The notes below the pieces were generated by a model, which did no database searches, was not told the origin of the DNA, and saw only the letters and a program-made list of their open reading frames with translations. The position numbers and the translations under genes were made by a program. Of a stretch of DNA of 21,628 bases, positions 1 to 8,360 are shown in pieces. Position 1 is the first letter of the stretch. Every line of letters starts with the position of its first letter. Source of the stretch: Acidobacteriota bacterium (lineage in GTDB: Bacteria > Acidobacteriota > Holophagae > Thermotomaculales > Thermotomaculaceae); contig QMQE01000019.1 in NCBI GenBank assembly GCA_003650445.1, positions 1 through 21,628 of the forward strand, written 5' to 3'.

Positions 1-1749
1 CAACTGACTGGAATTGGTGTAGTATGGACCGTCCTCTGTTCCTGCCTGAAGGATATCGGGATACCGTTTTCGGTCTTCTTTTGCGAGGCGATAGGTTGTT
101 CCTTCTGCGGGAGTCGCTTCTAAATTGTAAAGGTGCCCGGTTTCCTCCTGATATTCCAGCAATTTTTCCCGCATATGCCGTAGAATCCGCTCCGCGAAAC
201 CAATCCCCCAGCTATCCGTCACATCGTGACGGTCATCGGTGAAATTGCGCACGCATTCGTTCATTCCATTGATACCGATTGTGGAAAAATGATTCCGGAA
301 TGAACCGAGAAAATGCTTTGAAAATGGGAAAAGCCCGTTTTCCATCAGTCGGGACACAACTTTGCGCTTGGTTTCCAGGCTGTCCTTTGCCATATCCATG
401 AGATGATCCAGCCGTTTCAAGAGCCCGTCAAAGTCGCCCCTGAATGTGTACCCCAGTCTGGGAAGATTCATCGTTACGACACCGATGGAACCGGTTTGCT
501 CGGCGGACCCGAAGAGCCCGTTTCCACGCTTCAGAAGCTCCCTTAAATCCAGCTGAAGGCGGCAGCACATGGACCGGATCATGCCGGGGTTCAGTTCAGA
601 GTTCAGGAAATTCTGGAAATAAGGCAGCCCATATTTAGCTGTCATTTCAAAGAGAAGCTCAGTGTTGGGATGCTCCCAGTCAAAGTCCTCCGTAATATTG
701 TAAGTGGGAATGGGAAAGGTGAACACCCGGCCCCTCCTGTCCCCCTCCAGCATGACTTTGATAAATGCCCGGTTAATCAGCTCCATCTCCGGCTGCAGGT
801 CGCCATAGGTAAAAGGAGCCTCCTTCCCGCCAATCAGGGGTGTTTTTGAAGCCAGGTCCCCCGGGCACACCCAGTCAAAGGTCAGGTTGGTGAAGGGGGT
901 CTGCGTTCCCCATCTCGACGGTACATTCAGGTTGTACACAAACTCCTGAATCGCCTGGGTCACTTCTCGTTCCGACATCCTGTCTGCCCGAACAAATGGC
1001 GCCAGATAGGTGTCAAAAGAACTGAAGGCCTGGGCACCGGCCCATTCATTCTGCAATGTTCCCAGAAAATTCACCATCTGTCCCAGGGCAGAAGACAGGT
1101 GTTTCGGCGGGTTCGCTTCAATTTTACCCGGAACCCCGTTAAACCCCTCTTCCAGCAGCATTTTCAGGGACCAGCCGGCACAGTAACCGGAGAGCATATC
1201 CAGGTCATGAATATGAAAATCCCCTTCCCGGTGCGCCTGTCCGATTTCCTCCGTGTACACATGAGACAACCAGTAGTTGGCTGTGATTTTCCCGGCTGAA
1301 TTCAGAATCAGCCCCCCCAGGGAATAGCCCTGATTGGCATTGGCATTGACCCGCCAGTCCAGCCGGTCCAGATATTCATTGACTGTGGAAATGGCTTCAA
1401 CAGCCGCTTTTCTGTCCTGGCGAAGTTCCCGGTGCTTTTCCCTGTATCGGATATATGCCCGTGCTGTGTTCACAAAGCCGGACATAATCAATGCCTCTTC
1501 CACCATGTCCTGAATCTCTTCAATATGGACATTCTCCCCCGGAAACCGGTGGTTCAGGATGCGACGAACCATCGTGGTCAATTTTGCCGCCTCCACATCT
1601 CTGAACTCACCCGTGGATTCCCCTGCCCGTAGAATCGCTTTGAAAATCCGCTGCTCGTCAAAAGGGACCGATTGACTGTCCCTGCGAATCACCTGGCTTA
1701 CGGATTTCAACGTGTTTAAACGCAACCCGTTTTTCTTTTTTGGCTCCAT
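1..1749 (-). CDS. nrdD: Anaerobic (class III) ribonucleoside-triphosphate reductase, C-terminus off the window
   Basis: Reduces ribonucleoside triphosphates to deoxy forms in the absence of oxygen, using a glycyl radical installed by NrdG. I translated the minus strand from the ATG at 1749-1747; it stays open for 583 codons to the left edge. Residues 15-110 resemble an ATP-cone (VIRRDSQSVPFDEQRIFKAI). Then follow the family motifs GDFHIHDLDMLSGYCAGW, the MCCRLQLDLRELLKRGNG block with adjacent Cys395-Cys396, and at the edge YYTNSSQL, which matches the NrdD YTNS-x-x-LPV segment. About 100 or more residues are missing, including the expected zinc-binding cysteines and the glycyl-radical loop. 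The start is supported by GGAGGAG at 1753-1759. An NrdR-type operator and promoter lie directly upstream. The family call is secure; completeness of the C-terminus cannot be judged. Confidence 0.95.
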   Translation of the reverse strand, partial: MEPKKKNGLRLNTLKSVSQVIRRDSQSVPFDEQRIFKAILRAGESTGEFRDVEAAKLTTMVRRILNHRFPGENVHIEEIQDMVEEALIMSGFVNTARAYIRYREKHRELRQDRKAAVEAISTVNEYLDRLDWRVNANANQGYSLGGLILNSAGKITANYWLSHVYTEEIGQAHREGDFHIHDLDMLSGYCAGWSLKMLLEEGFNGVPGKIEANPPKHLSSALGQMVNFLGTLQNEWAGAQAFSSFDTYLAPFVRADRMSEREVTQAIQEFVYNLNVPSRWGTQTPFTNLTFDWVCPGDLASKTPLIGGKEAPFTYGDLQPEMELINRAFIKVMLEGDRRGRVFTFPIPTYNITEDFDWEHPNTELLFEMTAKYGLPYFQNFLNSELNPGMIRSMCCRLQLDLRELLKRGNGLFGSAEQTGSIGVVTMNLPRLGYTFRGDFDGLLKRLDHLMDMAKDSLETKRKVVSRLMENGLFPFSKHFLGSFRNHFSTIGINGMNECVRNFTDDRHDVTDSWGIGFAERILRHMREKLLEYQEETGHLYNLEATPAEGTTYRLAKEDRKRYPDILQAGTEDGPYYTNSSQL

Positions 1750-1779
1750 TCACTCCTCCGAATACTGCTTCTCGTTAAT

Positions 1780-1827
1780 TTTCATTATATGGGGGTCTTT
1801 TCTGCTTGTCAACACAATATCTTGTGG
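1780..1827. promoter_or_regulatory. Pair of NrdR boxes overlapping the nrdD promoter
   Basis: Against the NrdR box consensus acaCwAtATaTwGtgt, the site at 1812-1827 (acacaatatcttgtgg) matches 14 of 16 positions. A weaker site at 1780-1795 (tttcattatatggggg) keeps 8 of the 10 core positions. Their start-to-start distance is 32 bp, the three-turn spacing known for NrdR box pairs. The weaker box covers the -10 hexamer and the stronger one abuts and overlaps the -35, so binding would be expected to repress nrdD. No nrdR gene is in the window. Confidence 0.75.
1784..1812 (-). promoter_or_regulatory. Sigma70-type promoter of nrdD
   Basis: On the minus strand TTGACA (1812-1807) is followed after exactly 17 bp by TATAAT (1789-1784), a full consensus match to both hexamers. 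Transcription would begin near 1777, giving a leader of about 28 nt before the nrdD ATG at 1749. This is seen directly in the sequence; activity is inferred. Confidence 0.85.
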
Positions 1828-1960
1828 AATTCCCGTTGCCACAACATCCTTAACACCCCTGCCTGTAAGAGCTAAGGCTCACAAATATTTACAAAAAAAA
1901 CCGCCATTATGTAAAGTTTTTATACCGAATATCAAGTCGTAACAGTAGAAAGGAAAGCGT

Positions 1961-1988
1961 TTGGCTTTTGGCTCAAATGCGATACAAT
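1961..1988 (+). promoter_or_regulatory. Possible promoter of the binding-protein / sensor-kinase pair
   Basis: TTGGCT (1961-1966) and TACAAT (1983-1988) are separated by 16 bp, with the start of transcription expected near 1995 and a leader of about 36 nt to the ATG at 2031. The -10 matches 5 of 6; the -35 is weaker. It is divergent from the nrdD promoter. Apart from these elements I see nothing else in 1828-1960. Confidence 0.4.
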
Positions 1989-2030
1989 CAAATGGAGCGA
2001 ATAACTGAATAATCAGGAGGGCCATGGGAC

Positions 2031-2849
2031 ATGAAAAGAATAATTGCATTCCTTTTCATTGCAGTCATTTCTATGGCTGTGGGCGCTACACCTCAAAAAC
2101 CGTCCCCGAATCTGATTATCCTCTACATGCCAATTCACCGCTCCGTAGGGCAACTCCGGCTGGATCAAGCCGGACAGCTCCACGGCGTTCGCCTCCACCT
2201 TCTTCAGGCATTAAATCGTGACCTGAAACCGTTTGGCATCCAGCTTCGTTATCGCATCACGAAGCAGGGGGAATTGCCCATTGGCCGATGCATTGATGAA
2301 CTGGCTCGAAACCGCTATCAGGCCTACCTGGGCCTGGGCGTTTCTCCCGAACGCAAGAAAAAGGGAATCCAATACAGTCGAATTCCCCTGTACACCGTGC
2401 CCAATGTCTTGTGGATGCTGAAAAGAAACGCCTTCCCATTCAAGAATCTGTCCTCACTGAAAGGGAAACGAATCGGTATTGTCCACGGTAAACCTATCCT
2501 TGTCCAGCCGGAGATTGAGAAGATCTTGATTCTGGATCGAAGTGCCTCCACTCCGGAAAACAACGTAAAGAAACTGCTCCATGGCAGAGTGGATGCCATT
2601 GTTGACCCTTTAAGCAGTACCGGAACCGTTGTTCTGAAAATGGGCCTTCAAGACCAGATTGAGTTCTGTCTCACCTGCCTGCCAGTCTCCGAGGCCTACA
2701 TCGGATACAGCCCTGCGGTACCTGAAAGTATTCGGGCTCAGGTTGACCGGGTCATCGAAACATTGAGCATGAGCGGAGAAATTCGGAATATCATGTTCGG
2801 GCAACTCCTGAATAAATTGAAAAAGGGACTGATGAATGGCAAAAAATAG
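2031..2849 (+). CDS. Periplasmic solute-binding protein, amino-acid-binding (SBP_bac_3) type
   Basis: A 272-residue exported protein. Residues 1-19 form a signal peptide (MKRIIAFLFIAVISMAVGA) with a plausible signal peptidase I site after VGA. The remainder has the two-lobed pattern of family 3 solute-binding proteins: an early strand with ligand-loop residues (LIILYMPIHRSV), a segment like the family's SPERKKKGIQYSRIP stretch (about 105-118), and the LKGKRIGIVHG hinge-crossing strand near 144-154. No permease or ATPase gene is next to it. Its last 14 bases overlap the following sensor kinase, so a role as the ligand-binding partner of that kinase is more likely than transport; this is inference. 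AGGAGG at 2015-2020 lies 10 nt from the chosen ATG. The ligand is unknown. Confidence 0.75.
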   Translation: MKRIIAFLFIAVISMAVGATPQKPSPNLIILYMPIHRSVGQLRLDQAGQLHGVRLHLLQALNRDLKPFGIQLRYRITKQGELPIGRCIDELARNRYQAYLGLGVSPERKKKGIQYSRIPLYTVPNVLWMLKRNAFPFKNLSSLKGKRIGIVHGKPILVQPEIEKILILDRSASTPENNVKKLLHGRVDAIVDPLSSTGTVVLKMGLQDQIEFCLTCLPVSEAYIGYSPAVPESIRAQVDRVIETLSMSGEIRNIMFGQLLNKLKKGLMNGKK

Positions 2850-5796
2850 ACGTTTTAACATGCCCCTGAGATCCATTGTCAGCACCTTTTCTCTCTATCA
2901 GGGTATCGGGCTCTTTCTCATTGTCTCCATTGCCATTATTGCCGGATATACCCTGACCTATCAAAGCAGCGTGACCCGACTGCGCCAGGAGGGCAGCGTT
3001 GTAATTGAACAGGCTGCCGGCATTTTCTCCCGGCCTTTATGGAATTTTGACAAAGACAGCCTGGCCCAGTATACGGATGTTTTCCTGAACAATTCCCTTG
3101 TGGATGGTGTCCAGATCCACGATGAAAGGGGCCGGATTGTTATTGAAAAATCACAAGACTCATACCCCACGAACAACAAGTTTCAATTTTCATTGACACG
3201 GCCCATTTATTTCAACAAGATGAATATTGGAACCATCACCCTCACCTTCTCCATGTTTCCGGCCTATTCCCGGGCGCGTCATACTGTGCTAATCATGACT
3301 CTCATGTCACTGATTTTTTTCATCGCCGTTTTACTCACTTCTATTTTTCAACTTCGGCGTTTCGTAATATCCCCCCTTCTAAACCTCGGTGAAAGCATGA
3401 AAGAAATCGCCGAAGGAGACTACTCTGAAAAACTATCTCTGATACAGAAACAGGAGTTTGAACGGATTGCCAGAGAGTTCAACGCAATGGTAGACCAGAT
3501 CCGGAAACGGGAAAAGGAAATCGTCACTGTCAGCAATCGCTTTCAGCTCCTGATGGACACAATACCGGATGCCTTTCTCCTGCACACCCGAACAGGGGAA
3601 ATCGTTCAGGTAAATGATACATTTACAGAAATGTATGGATTTGATAAAGAAGAAATATCTACCCTCTCTCTTTCAGACGATCTCAGCGGAACGGGGTATT
3701 CCGAAGCGATGGCGAGGGAACAGCTCTTTCTGGCATGGGAAAGGGGCCGGTCGGATTTCCGCTGGATGGCGAAACGCAAAGATGGAACAGAGTTCCCGGT
3801 TGAAGTACGGTTAAAAAGAATCGAGCTTAATGACGAAAAATACATTATGGCTGTTGTCCGGGATATCACAAGGCGTGAAAAAGCCGAACAGGCCTTCCGG
3901 GAAAGCGAAGAAAAATTTCGCGCCATGACAGACCACACAACTGCAGCTATTTTTATCTACCACGATAAATTCATTTTTGCCAATCCGGCTTCAGAGCAAT
4001 TATCCGGGTATTCCCTGAAAGAATTCTATCAGACAAATTTCTGGGACCTGGTCCACCCGGATCACCGGGAACTGGTCAAACAGCGGGGAATGGCCAGAAT
4101 CAAGGGGGAAAATATTCCGAATCACTATAATTTCAAAATCATTACCAAGAACGGAAAAACCAAGTGGATTGACTTTGCCGCTCAGCGTATATTCTATGAA
4201 GGAAAATGGTGCTCCCTTGGCACTGCCATTGACATTACCGACAAAATCGCAAGCCAGGATGCCCTTCGGGAAGAAAAGGAAAGGCTGCGCATTACCCTGC
4301 AATCCATCGGTGATGCAGTAATTGCAACAGACGATATCGGCCACATTATTCTGATAAATCCGGTAGCCTGTCAACTTTGCGGGTGGAAAGAAGAGGAAGC
4401 GGCAGGGCAGCCGATTGATAAAGTTTTTACCATTGTCCATGAATTGACCCGGGAGCCCCTGGACAACCCGGTGGAAACCGTCATAAAGAGTAGTCGTATC
4501 GTCAACCTGTCCAATCATACAACTCTGATCAGTAAAGATGGTGCAGAGCACATCATTGCCGATTCCGGCGCCCCGATACGGGATAAAACAGGGTCAATCA
4601 TTGGTGCTGTGCTGGTGTTCCGCGATGAAACAGAAAAAAAACAGGTGGAAGAAGAATTGTTTAAGACCCGTAAACTCGAATCCATTGGTTTACTTGCCGG
4701 AGGCATTGCCCACGATTTCAATAATCTCCTCACAGCGATTATGGGAAACCTGGACATGGCCATGGTAAAAAGTGAAACGGCAAAAAGCTCCAGTAATCTT
4801 CAGGAGGCAAAGAACGCAGCAATGCGTGCACGAGATCTGGCACGACAGCTCCTGACCTTTTCAAAGGGCGGTGCTCCCATTCGTAAGAAAATGGATATTG
4901 CAAACCTTCTGGAAGATACCACCAACTTTATTCTGGCCGGGGCAAGTGTCAGCCCCCGCTTTTTTATTGCACCTGACCTCTACACCCTCAGCGCCGATGA
5001 AGGGCAGCTCAGCCAGGTGATTCAGAATATTGTCCTGAATGCCAATCAGGCCATGCCCGAGGGAGGGCTCATTGATATCGCGGCGGAAAACACTGAACTT
5101 AATGGTCACCCCACCCTCCCGGACGGGCCATACGTCCGGATTTTTATTCGTGATTATGGTGTCGGTATTCCCGGCAAATACATCTCGAAGATTTTTGACC
5201 CCTATTTCACAACCAAAGAACAGGGGAATGGCCTGGGCTTATCCACTGCTTACTCCATTGTTATGCGACATGAAGGCTACATTGATGTCAGCTCTAAACC
5301 CGGCGCCGGGACAACCTTTACCATCCTTTTGCCAGCTGTGGTAAGTGCAACGGATGATGCTCTGGATACTGAAACCAAAGATGAGACAACAAATATCAGT
5401 GCTCCTATTTTGCCATTGAAAATACTGATCATGGACGATGAAGATGCCATCCTGGAGATACTCGGTGAAATGCTGTCTTTCCTCGGACACCGTGTAATGG
5501 AAACTCTGGATGGAAATCAGGCAATTGAGCAATTCAGAAAGGCCATGGACCAGGGAGAACCCTTCGACCTTGTGATTTTAGACCTCACCGTCCCCGGTGG
5601 CCTCAGCGGCAAGGAAACCATCGTTGAGCTTCTGAAGTTAAAGCCGGATGTTAAGGCCATTGTTTCCAGCGGATATGCCAATGATCCGGTCATGGCCCAA
5701 TATCGGGAACACGGCTTCCACGGCGTCGTAAACAAACCCTTTCAGATGCAGGAACTATCTGAAACAATTCGTCAGGTCATGTCGTTAGAAGAATAA
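2836..5796 (+). CDS. Hybrid sensor histidine kinase with HAMP, three PAS domains and C-terminal receiver
   Basis: A 986-residue membrane signal transducer. Order: TM1 about 22-42; periplasmic sensor 43-148 with an LWNFDKDSL...NNSLVDGVQI signature resembling CHASE8-type sensors; TM2 about 150-171; HAMP about 172-228; PAS1 about 234-348; PAS2 about 358-472; PAS3 about 484-602; HisKA with phosphoacceptor His626 in AGGIAHDFNN; HATPase with Asn735 in the N box (NIVLNANQAM) and the G1 box DYGVGIPG at 773-780; a receiver domain about 853-980 with acidic Asp867-Asp868, phosphoacceptor Asp916 and Lys967. All catalytic residues are present. Output must pass through another protein, since there is no DNA-binding domain here and no response regulator or Hpt protein beside it. 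Translation is probably coupled to the upstream binding-protein gene by the overlap. Confidence 0.92.
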   Translation: MAKNRRFNMPLRSIVSTFSLYQGIGLFLIVSIAIIAGYTLTYQSSVTRLRQEGSVVIEQAAGIFSRPLWNFDKDSLAQYTDVFLNNSLVDGVQIHDERGRIVIEKSQDSYPTNNKFQFSLTRPIYFNKMNIGTITLTFSMFPAYSRARHTVLIMTLMSLIFFIAVLLTSIFQLRRFVISPLLNLGESMKEIAEGDYSEKLSLIQKQEFERIAREFNAMVDQIRKREKEIVTVSNRFQLLMDTIPDAFLLHTRTGEIVQVNDTFTEMYGFDKEEISTLSLSDDLSGTGYSEAMAREQLFLAWERGRSDFRWMAKRKDGTEFPVEVRLKRIELNDEKYIMAVVRDITRREKAEQAFRESEEKFRAMTDHTTAAIFIYHDKFIFANPASEQLSGYSLKEFYQTNFWDLVHPDHRELVKQRGMARIKGENIPNHYNFKIITKNGKTKWIDFAAQRIFYEGKWCSLGTAIDITDKIASQDALREEKERLRITLQSIGDAVIATDDIGHIILINPVACQLCGWKEEEAAGQPIDKVFTIVHELTREPLDNPVETVIKSSRIVNLSNHTTLISKDGAEHIIADSGAPIRDKTGSIIGAVLVFRDETEKKQVEEELFKTRKLESIGLLAGGIAHDFNNLLTAIMGNLDMAMVKSETAKSSSNLQEAKNAAMRARDLARQLLTFSKGGAPIRKKMDIANLLEDTTNFILAGASVSPRFFIAPDLYTLSADEGQLSQVIQNIVLNANQAMPEGGLIDIAAENTELNGHPTLPDGPYVRIFIRDYGVGIPGKYISKIFDPYFTTKEQGNGLGLSTAYSIVMRHEGYIDVSSKPGAGTTFTILLPAVVSATDDALDTETKDETTNISAPILPLKILIMDDEDAILEILGEMLSFLGHRVMETLDGNQAIEQFRKAMDQGEPFDLVILDLTVPGGLSGKETIVELLKLKPDVKAIVSSGYANDPVMAQYREHGFHGVVNKPFQMQELSETIRQVMSLEE

Positions 5797-5807
5797 CGTA
5801 TTCTTCT
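5787..5807. terminator. AT-rich hairpin between convergent genes, possible weak bidirectional terminator
   Basis: AGAAGAATA (5787-5795) and TATTCTTCT (5799-5807) form a perfect 9-bp inverted repeat around a 3-nt loop. It spans the stop codon of the sensor kinase and the end of hydF, which converge with only 10 bp between them. The stem is poor in G+C and no clean U-tract follows on either strand, so termination activity is doubtful. Confidence 0.3.
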
Positions 5808-6991
5808 CAATTTAAGCCGAAAGGCCGCAGCGCCCGTTCAAAAATACCCAGCGTAAATGCAATTGCCATTCCATAATTGGTCATGGGAACCTGCTGCCCC
5901 CGGCTCATATCAATCCGGGAAACCATTGCCCGCCGGGTCAGCATACAGCCACCGCAATGAATCACCAATGCCACGTCATCTTCCATCTCAAAGTATTTGC
6001 CCCTGGCGTGGACGAAGTGAAGATTTTTCCCGGTAAATTGCCGAAGCAGCCGGGGGATTTTTACCGTCCCGATATCATCGCCCACCGTGTGATGGGTACA
6101 TGCCTCCGAGATGAGTACAGTGTCACCATCCTGCAAACGGTCAATGGCCCTCGCCCCGGCCGCTAATTGAATAAGATCTCCCTTCTGCCTGGCAAAGAGA
6201 ATGGAAAATGATGTCATGGGGACCTCATCCGGCACATCCCCTGCAACCTTAAGAAAAGCCTGGGAATCTGTAATAACAATATCCGGTTTTCTGCCCAGCA
6301 GTTGAAGCCCGTGTCTCAGTTCCCGCTCCTTCATCACCATACAGAGCGCGTCTGTATCCAGGATATCCCGGATTACCTGGACCTGAGGCAGAATCAACCT
6401 GCCCGCCGGTGCCTCGGTATCAATGGGAACGACCAGCACCACCAATCCACCTGAGGGAATGAGGCCCGCCATAAGAGAGAGGGGGGCAGTCTTTGCCCAG
6501 CCTTTCAGCATATCAAGGAGACGGGTATTCAACTCATCTACACCCCTGCCTGTTTTTGCACTGACCGGCACCCCCTGCCACTCCCGGCAGTTCTTTACCG
6601 AAAAAGATTCAGCATCTGATTTATTGAAAACAAGTAAAAATGGAATTTCCCTGGCATCCAACTTCTCCATCAGCCCCCGCTCGGTGGCCCCGACAGCCCC
6701 AGCCACAACCACGATGGCAATGTCCGTTTTCTGCAGTACCTCCCGAGAGCGTTTTGTCCGCAAGCGCCCCAGCTCCCCATCATCATCCAGTCCCGCCGTG
6801 TCAATAAACACAACCGGGCCAAAGGGGATCAGCTCCATTGCCTTTTCAACCGGGTCCGTTGTAGTACCCGGTGTATCCGATACGATCGACAGGTTCTGAG
6901 AAGTAATGGCATTGATTAGAGATGACTTACCGACATTCCGCCGACCTAAAATTGCGATATGTGGCCGATTTGACTTGGGTGTACCTGCCAT
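5807..6991 (-). CDS. hydF: [FeFe]-hydrogenase H-cluster maturation GTPase HydF
   Basis: HydF is the scaffold that carries the assembled 2Fe precursor and hands it to apo-hydrogenase. At 394 residues it has near-normal family length. The N-terminal GTPase domain shows GRRNVGKSS (17-24, P-loop), PGTTTDPV (switch I), DTAGLDD (64-70), NKSD (123-126) and VSAKTG (143-148). The C-terminal cluster domain carries the HydF signature C-x-H...H-C-x-x-C: Cys298, His300, His345, Cys346, Cys349. It is the last gene of the hydrogenase operon, starting 1 nt after the aspartase stop. No strong intrinsic terminator follows it before the convergent kinase gene. Confidence 0.95.
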   Translation of the reverse strand: MAGTPKSNRPHIAILGRRNVGKSSLINAITSQNLSIVSDTPGTTTDPVEKAMELIPFGPVVFIDTAGLDDDGELGRLRTKRSREVLQKTDIAIVVVAGAVGATERGLMEKLDAREIPFLLVFNKSDAESFSVKNCREWQGVPVSAKTGRGVDELNTRLLDMLKGWAKTAPLSLMAGLIPSGGLVVLVVPIDTEAPAGRLILPQVQVIRDILDTDALCMVMKERELRHGLQLLGRKPDIVITDSQAFLKVAGDVPDEVPMTSFSILFARQKGDLIQLAAGARAIDRLQDGDTVLISEACTHHTVGDDIGTVKIPRLLRQFTGKNLHFVHARGKYFEMEDDVALVIHCGGCMLTRRAMVSRIDMSRGQQVPMTNYGMAIAFTLGIFERALRPFGLN

Positions 6992-6992
6992 G

Positions 6993-8351
6993 TCAGAACC
7001 CCAGTTTCAGGATATTTTCCGGGGACAGGAGCTGCCTCAGCTCTTTGTCGGAAAGCAGTCCGGCTTTCACCACATAGTCTGCTACCTTCTCCCCCGCATT
7101 CTTCGCTTCCCTGTAAACCGCCCCTGCCTGCTCATAGCCGAACCTGCCTGCCAGAACGTGGGTAACAATTGAATCGCTTCGGGAAGAAAGGGCAAGTTTT
7201 TCACTGTTGGCTTCGGTGGTGTTCACACAAAAAACCAGGCGACCGGCCGCCGCCAGCAGAAATGCCAGTGATTCCAGCAACCCGTGGATCATCACAAGAC
7301 CGAAGGGATTCAGCTCCAGACTCCCCATCGCCGCGGCAGATGTCAACATCTGGTGATTGGCTGACACCCGAAGGGCACATGCGACCACAAATTCCGGAAT
7401 CACCGGGTTCACCTTCCCCGGCATGATGGATGACCCCGTTTGTACTTCCTCCAAGCGAATTTCACCGAAGCCATGTTCCGGCCCCGATGACATCAGCCGC
7501 AAATCCCCCGAAATTTTAGTCAGAGTGGCAGTAAAGGCGGTCAGGATTCCGTGGACTTCCACAAGAACATCCGTGTTCTGGGTCCCGTCCACAAGATTTT
7601 CGCAGCGGGCAAGGGGAAATCCCGTAATTTGTTTCAAATTGTTCACAACCTGGAAAATATAATTTCTCGGCGCCAGCACACCGGTTCCAATGGCTGTTCC
7701 ACCGAGGTTCACTTCACGCAAGCGTTCCACCAGCTTGGAAATCCGCCATCGGTCCCGTGCCACGGCAGAGGCATAGGCAGAAAATTCCCGGCCCAGCGTA
7801 ATGGGAAATGCCTCCTGAAATTGGGTTCTTCCCGGCTTCACGACCTTTTCAAACTGACGCTCCTTTTGCTGCAGTGCCTCCTGTAAGGACAAAACCGCCT
7901 TCTCCAGGCGGTACACCAGCTCAATTGCCGCCACCCGCCCGGCAGTGGGAACCACATCATTGGTGGACTGGTGAAGATTCACATGGTGAATGGGATGAAT
8001 CTCCCCCTCCTTTTCGACCTGCATACCGGGAAGTTGCATTGCCCGGTTCGCTACCACTTCATTCACCATCATATTCAAAGAAGTGCCGGCTCCGCCCTGA
8101 TAGGTTGTCACATCAAAGTTGCTGTTCAGTTTTCCATCCAGGCCTTCCAGAATTGCATCCCGGCACGGCCCATAGATGGCATCAGACAGGTATCCCAATT
8201 GATAATTTACCTCCAGACACGCCAGCTTCACCTGAAACATGGCATGAATCAGCTCAGGAAATGGCATGCCACGGGAGAGGGGAAAGTTCTTCCGTGCCTG
8301 TCTTGTGTGGATTCCGGTCAAATCAACATCCGGTTTTCTGTCAGTTTCCAT
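6993..8351 (-). CDS. aspA: Aspartate ammonia-lyase (aspartase) within the hydrogenase maturation operon
   Basis: A 452-residue member of the aspartase/fumarase superfamily, interconverting aspartate with fumarate and ammonia. Three conserved regions are visible: GGAGTSLNMMVNEVV (86-100), HHVNLHQSTNDVVPTA (122-137) and the signature loop GSSIMPGKVNP (306-316) with the catalytic serine. GRTQFQEA (174-181) has Gln where fumarases usually have His (GRTHxQDA), which favours aspartase over fumarase. It lies between hydG and hydF, 9 nt after the first and 1 nt before the second, so it is co-transcribed with maturation genes. From memory, an aspartase gene also sits beside hydF in some Desulfovibrio; supply of ammonia for the bridging amine of the H-cluster is a possible but unproven role. 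Substrate could be a related amino acid. Confidence 0.85.
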   Translation of the reverse strand: METDRKPDVDLTGIHTRQARKNFPLSRGMPFPELIHAMFQVKLACLEVNYQLGYLSDAIYGPCRDAILEGLDGKLNSNFDVTTYQGGAGTSLNMMVNEVVANRAMQLPGMQVEKEGEIHPIHHVNLHQSTNDVVPTAGRVAAIELVYRLEKAVLSLQEALQQKERQFEKVVKPGRTQFQEAFPITLGREFSAYASAVARDRWRISKLVERLREVNLGGTAIGTGVLAPRNYIFQVVNNLKQITGFPLARCENLVDGTQNTDVLVEVHGILTAFTATLTKISGDLRLMSSGPEHGFGEIRLEEVQTGSSIMPGKVNPVIPEFVVACALRVSANHQMLTSAAAMGSLELNPFGLVMIHGLLESLAFLLAAAGRLVFCVNTTEANSEKLALSSRSDSIVTHVLAGRFGYEQAGAVYREAKNAGEKVADYVVKAGLLSDKELRQLLSPENILKLGF

Positions 8352-8360
8352 TCTATCCCC

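Noticed and set aside
2024..2221. ATG at 2024 as start of a separate small protein
   Set aside because: Only 3 nt from AGGAGG and in another frame than the signal-peptide-bearing gene starting at 2031; the translation resembles nothing.
4000..4551. 183-residue minus-strand open frame within the sensor kinase
   Set aside because: Lies inside the PAS2-PAS3 coding region, which is clearly the real frame; no recognisable protein features.
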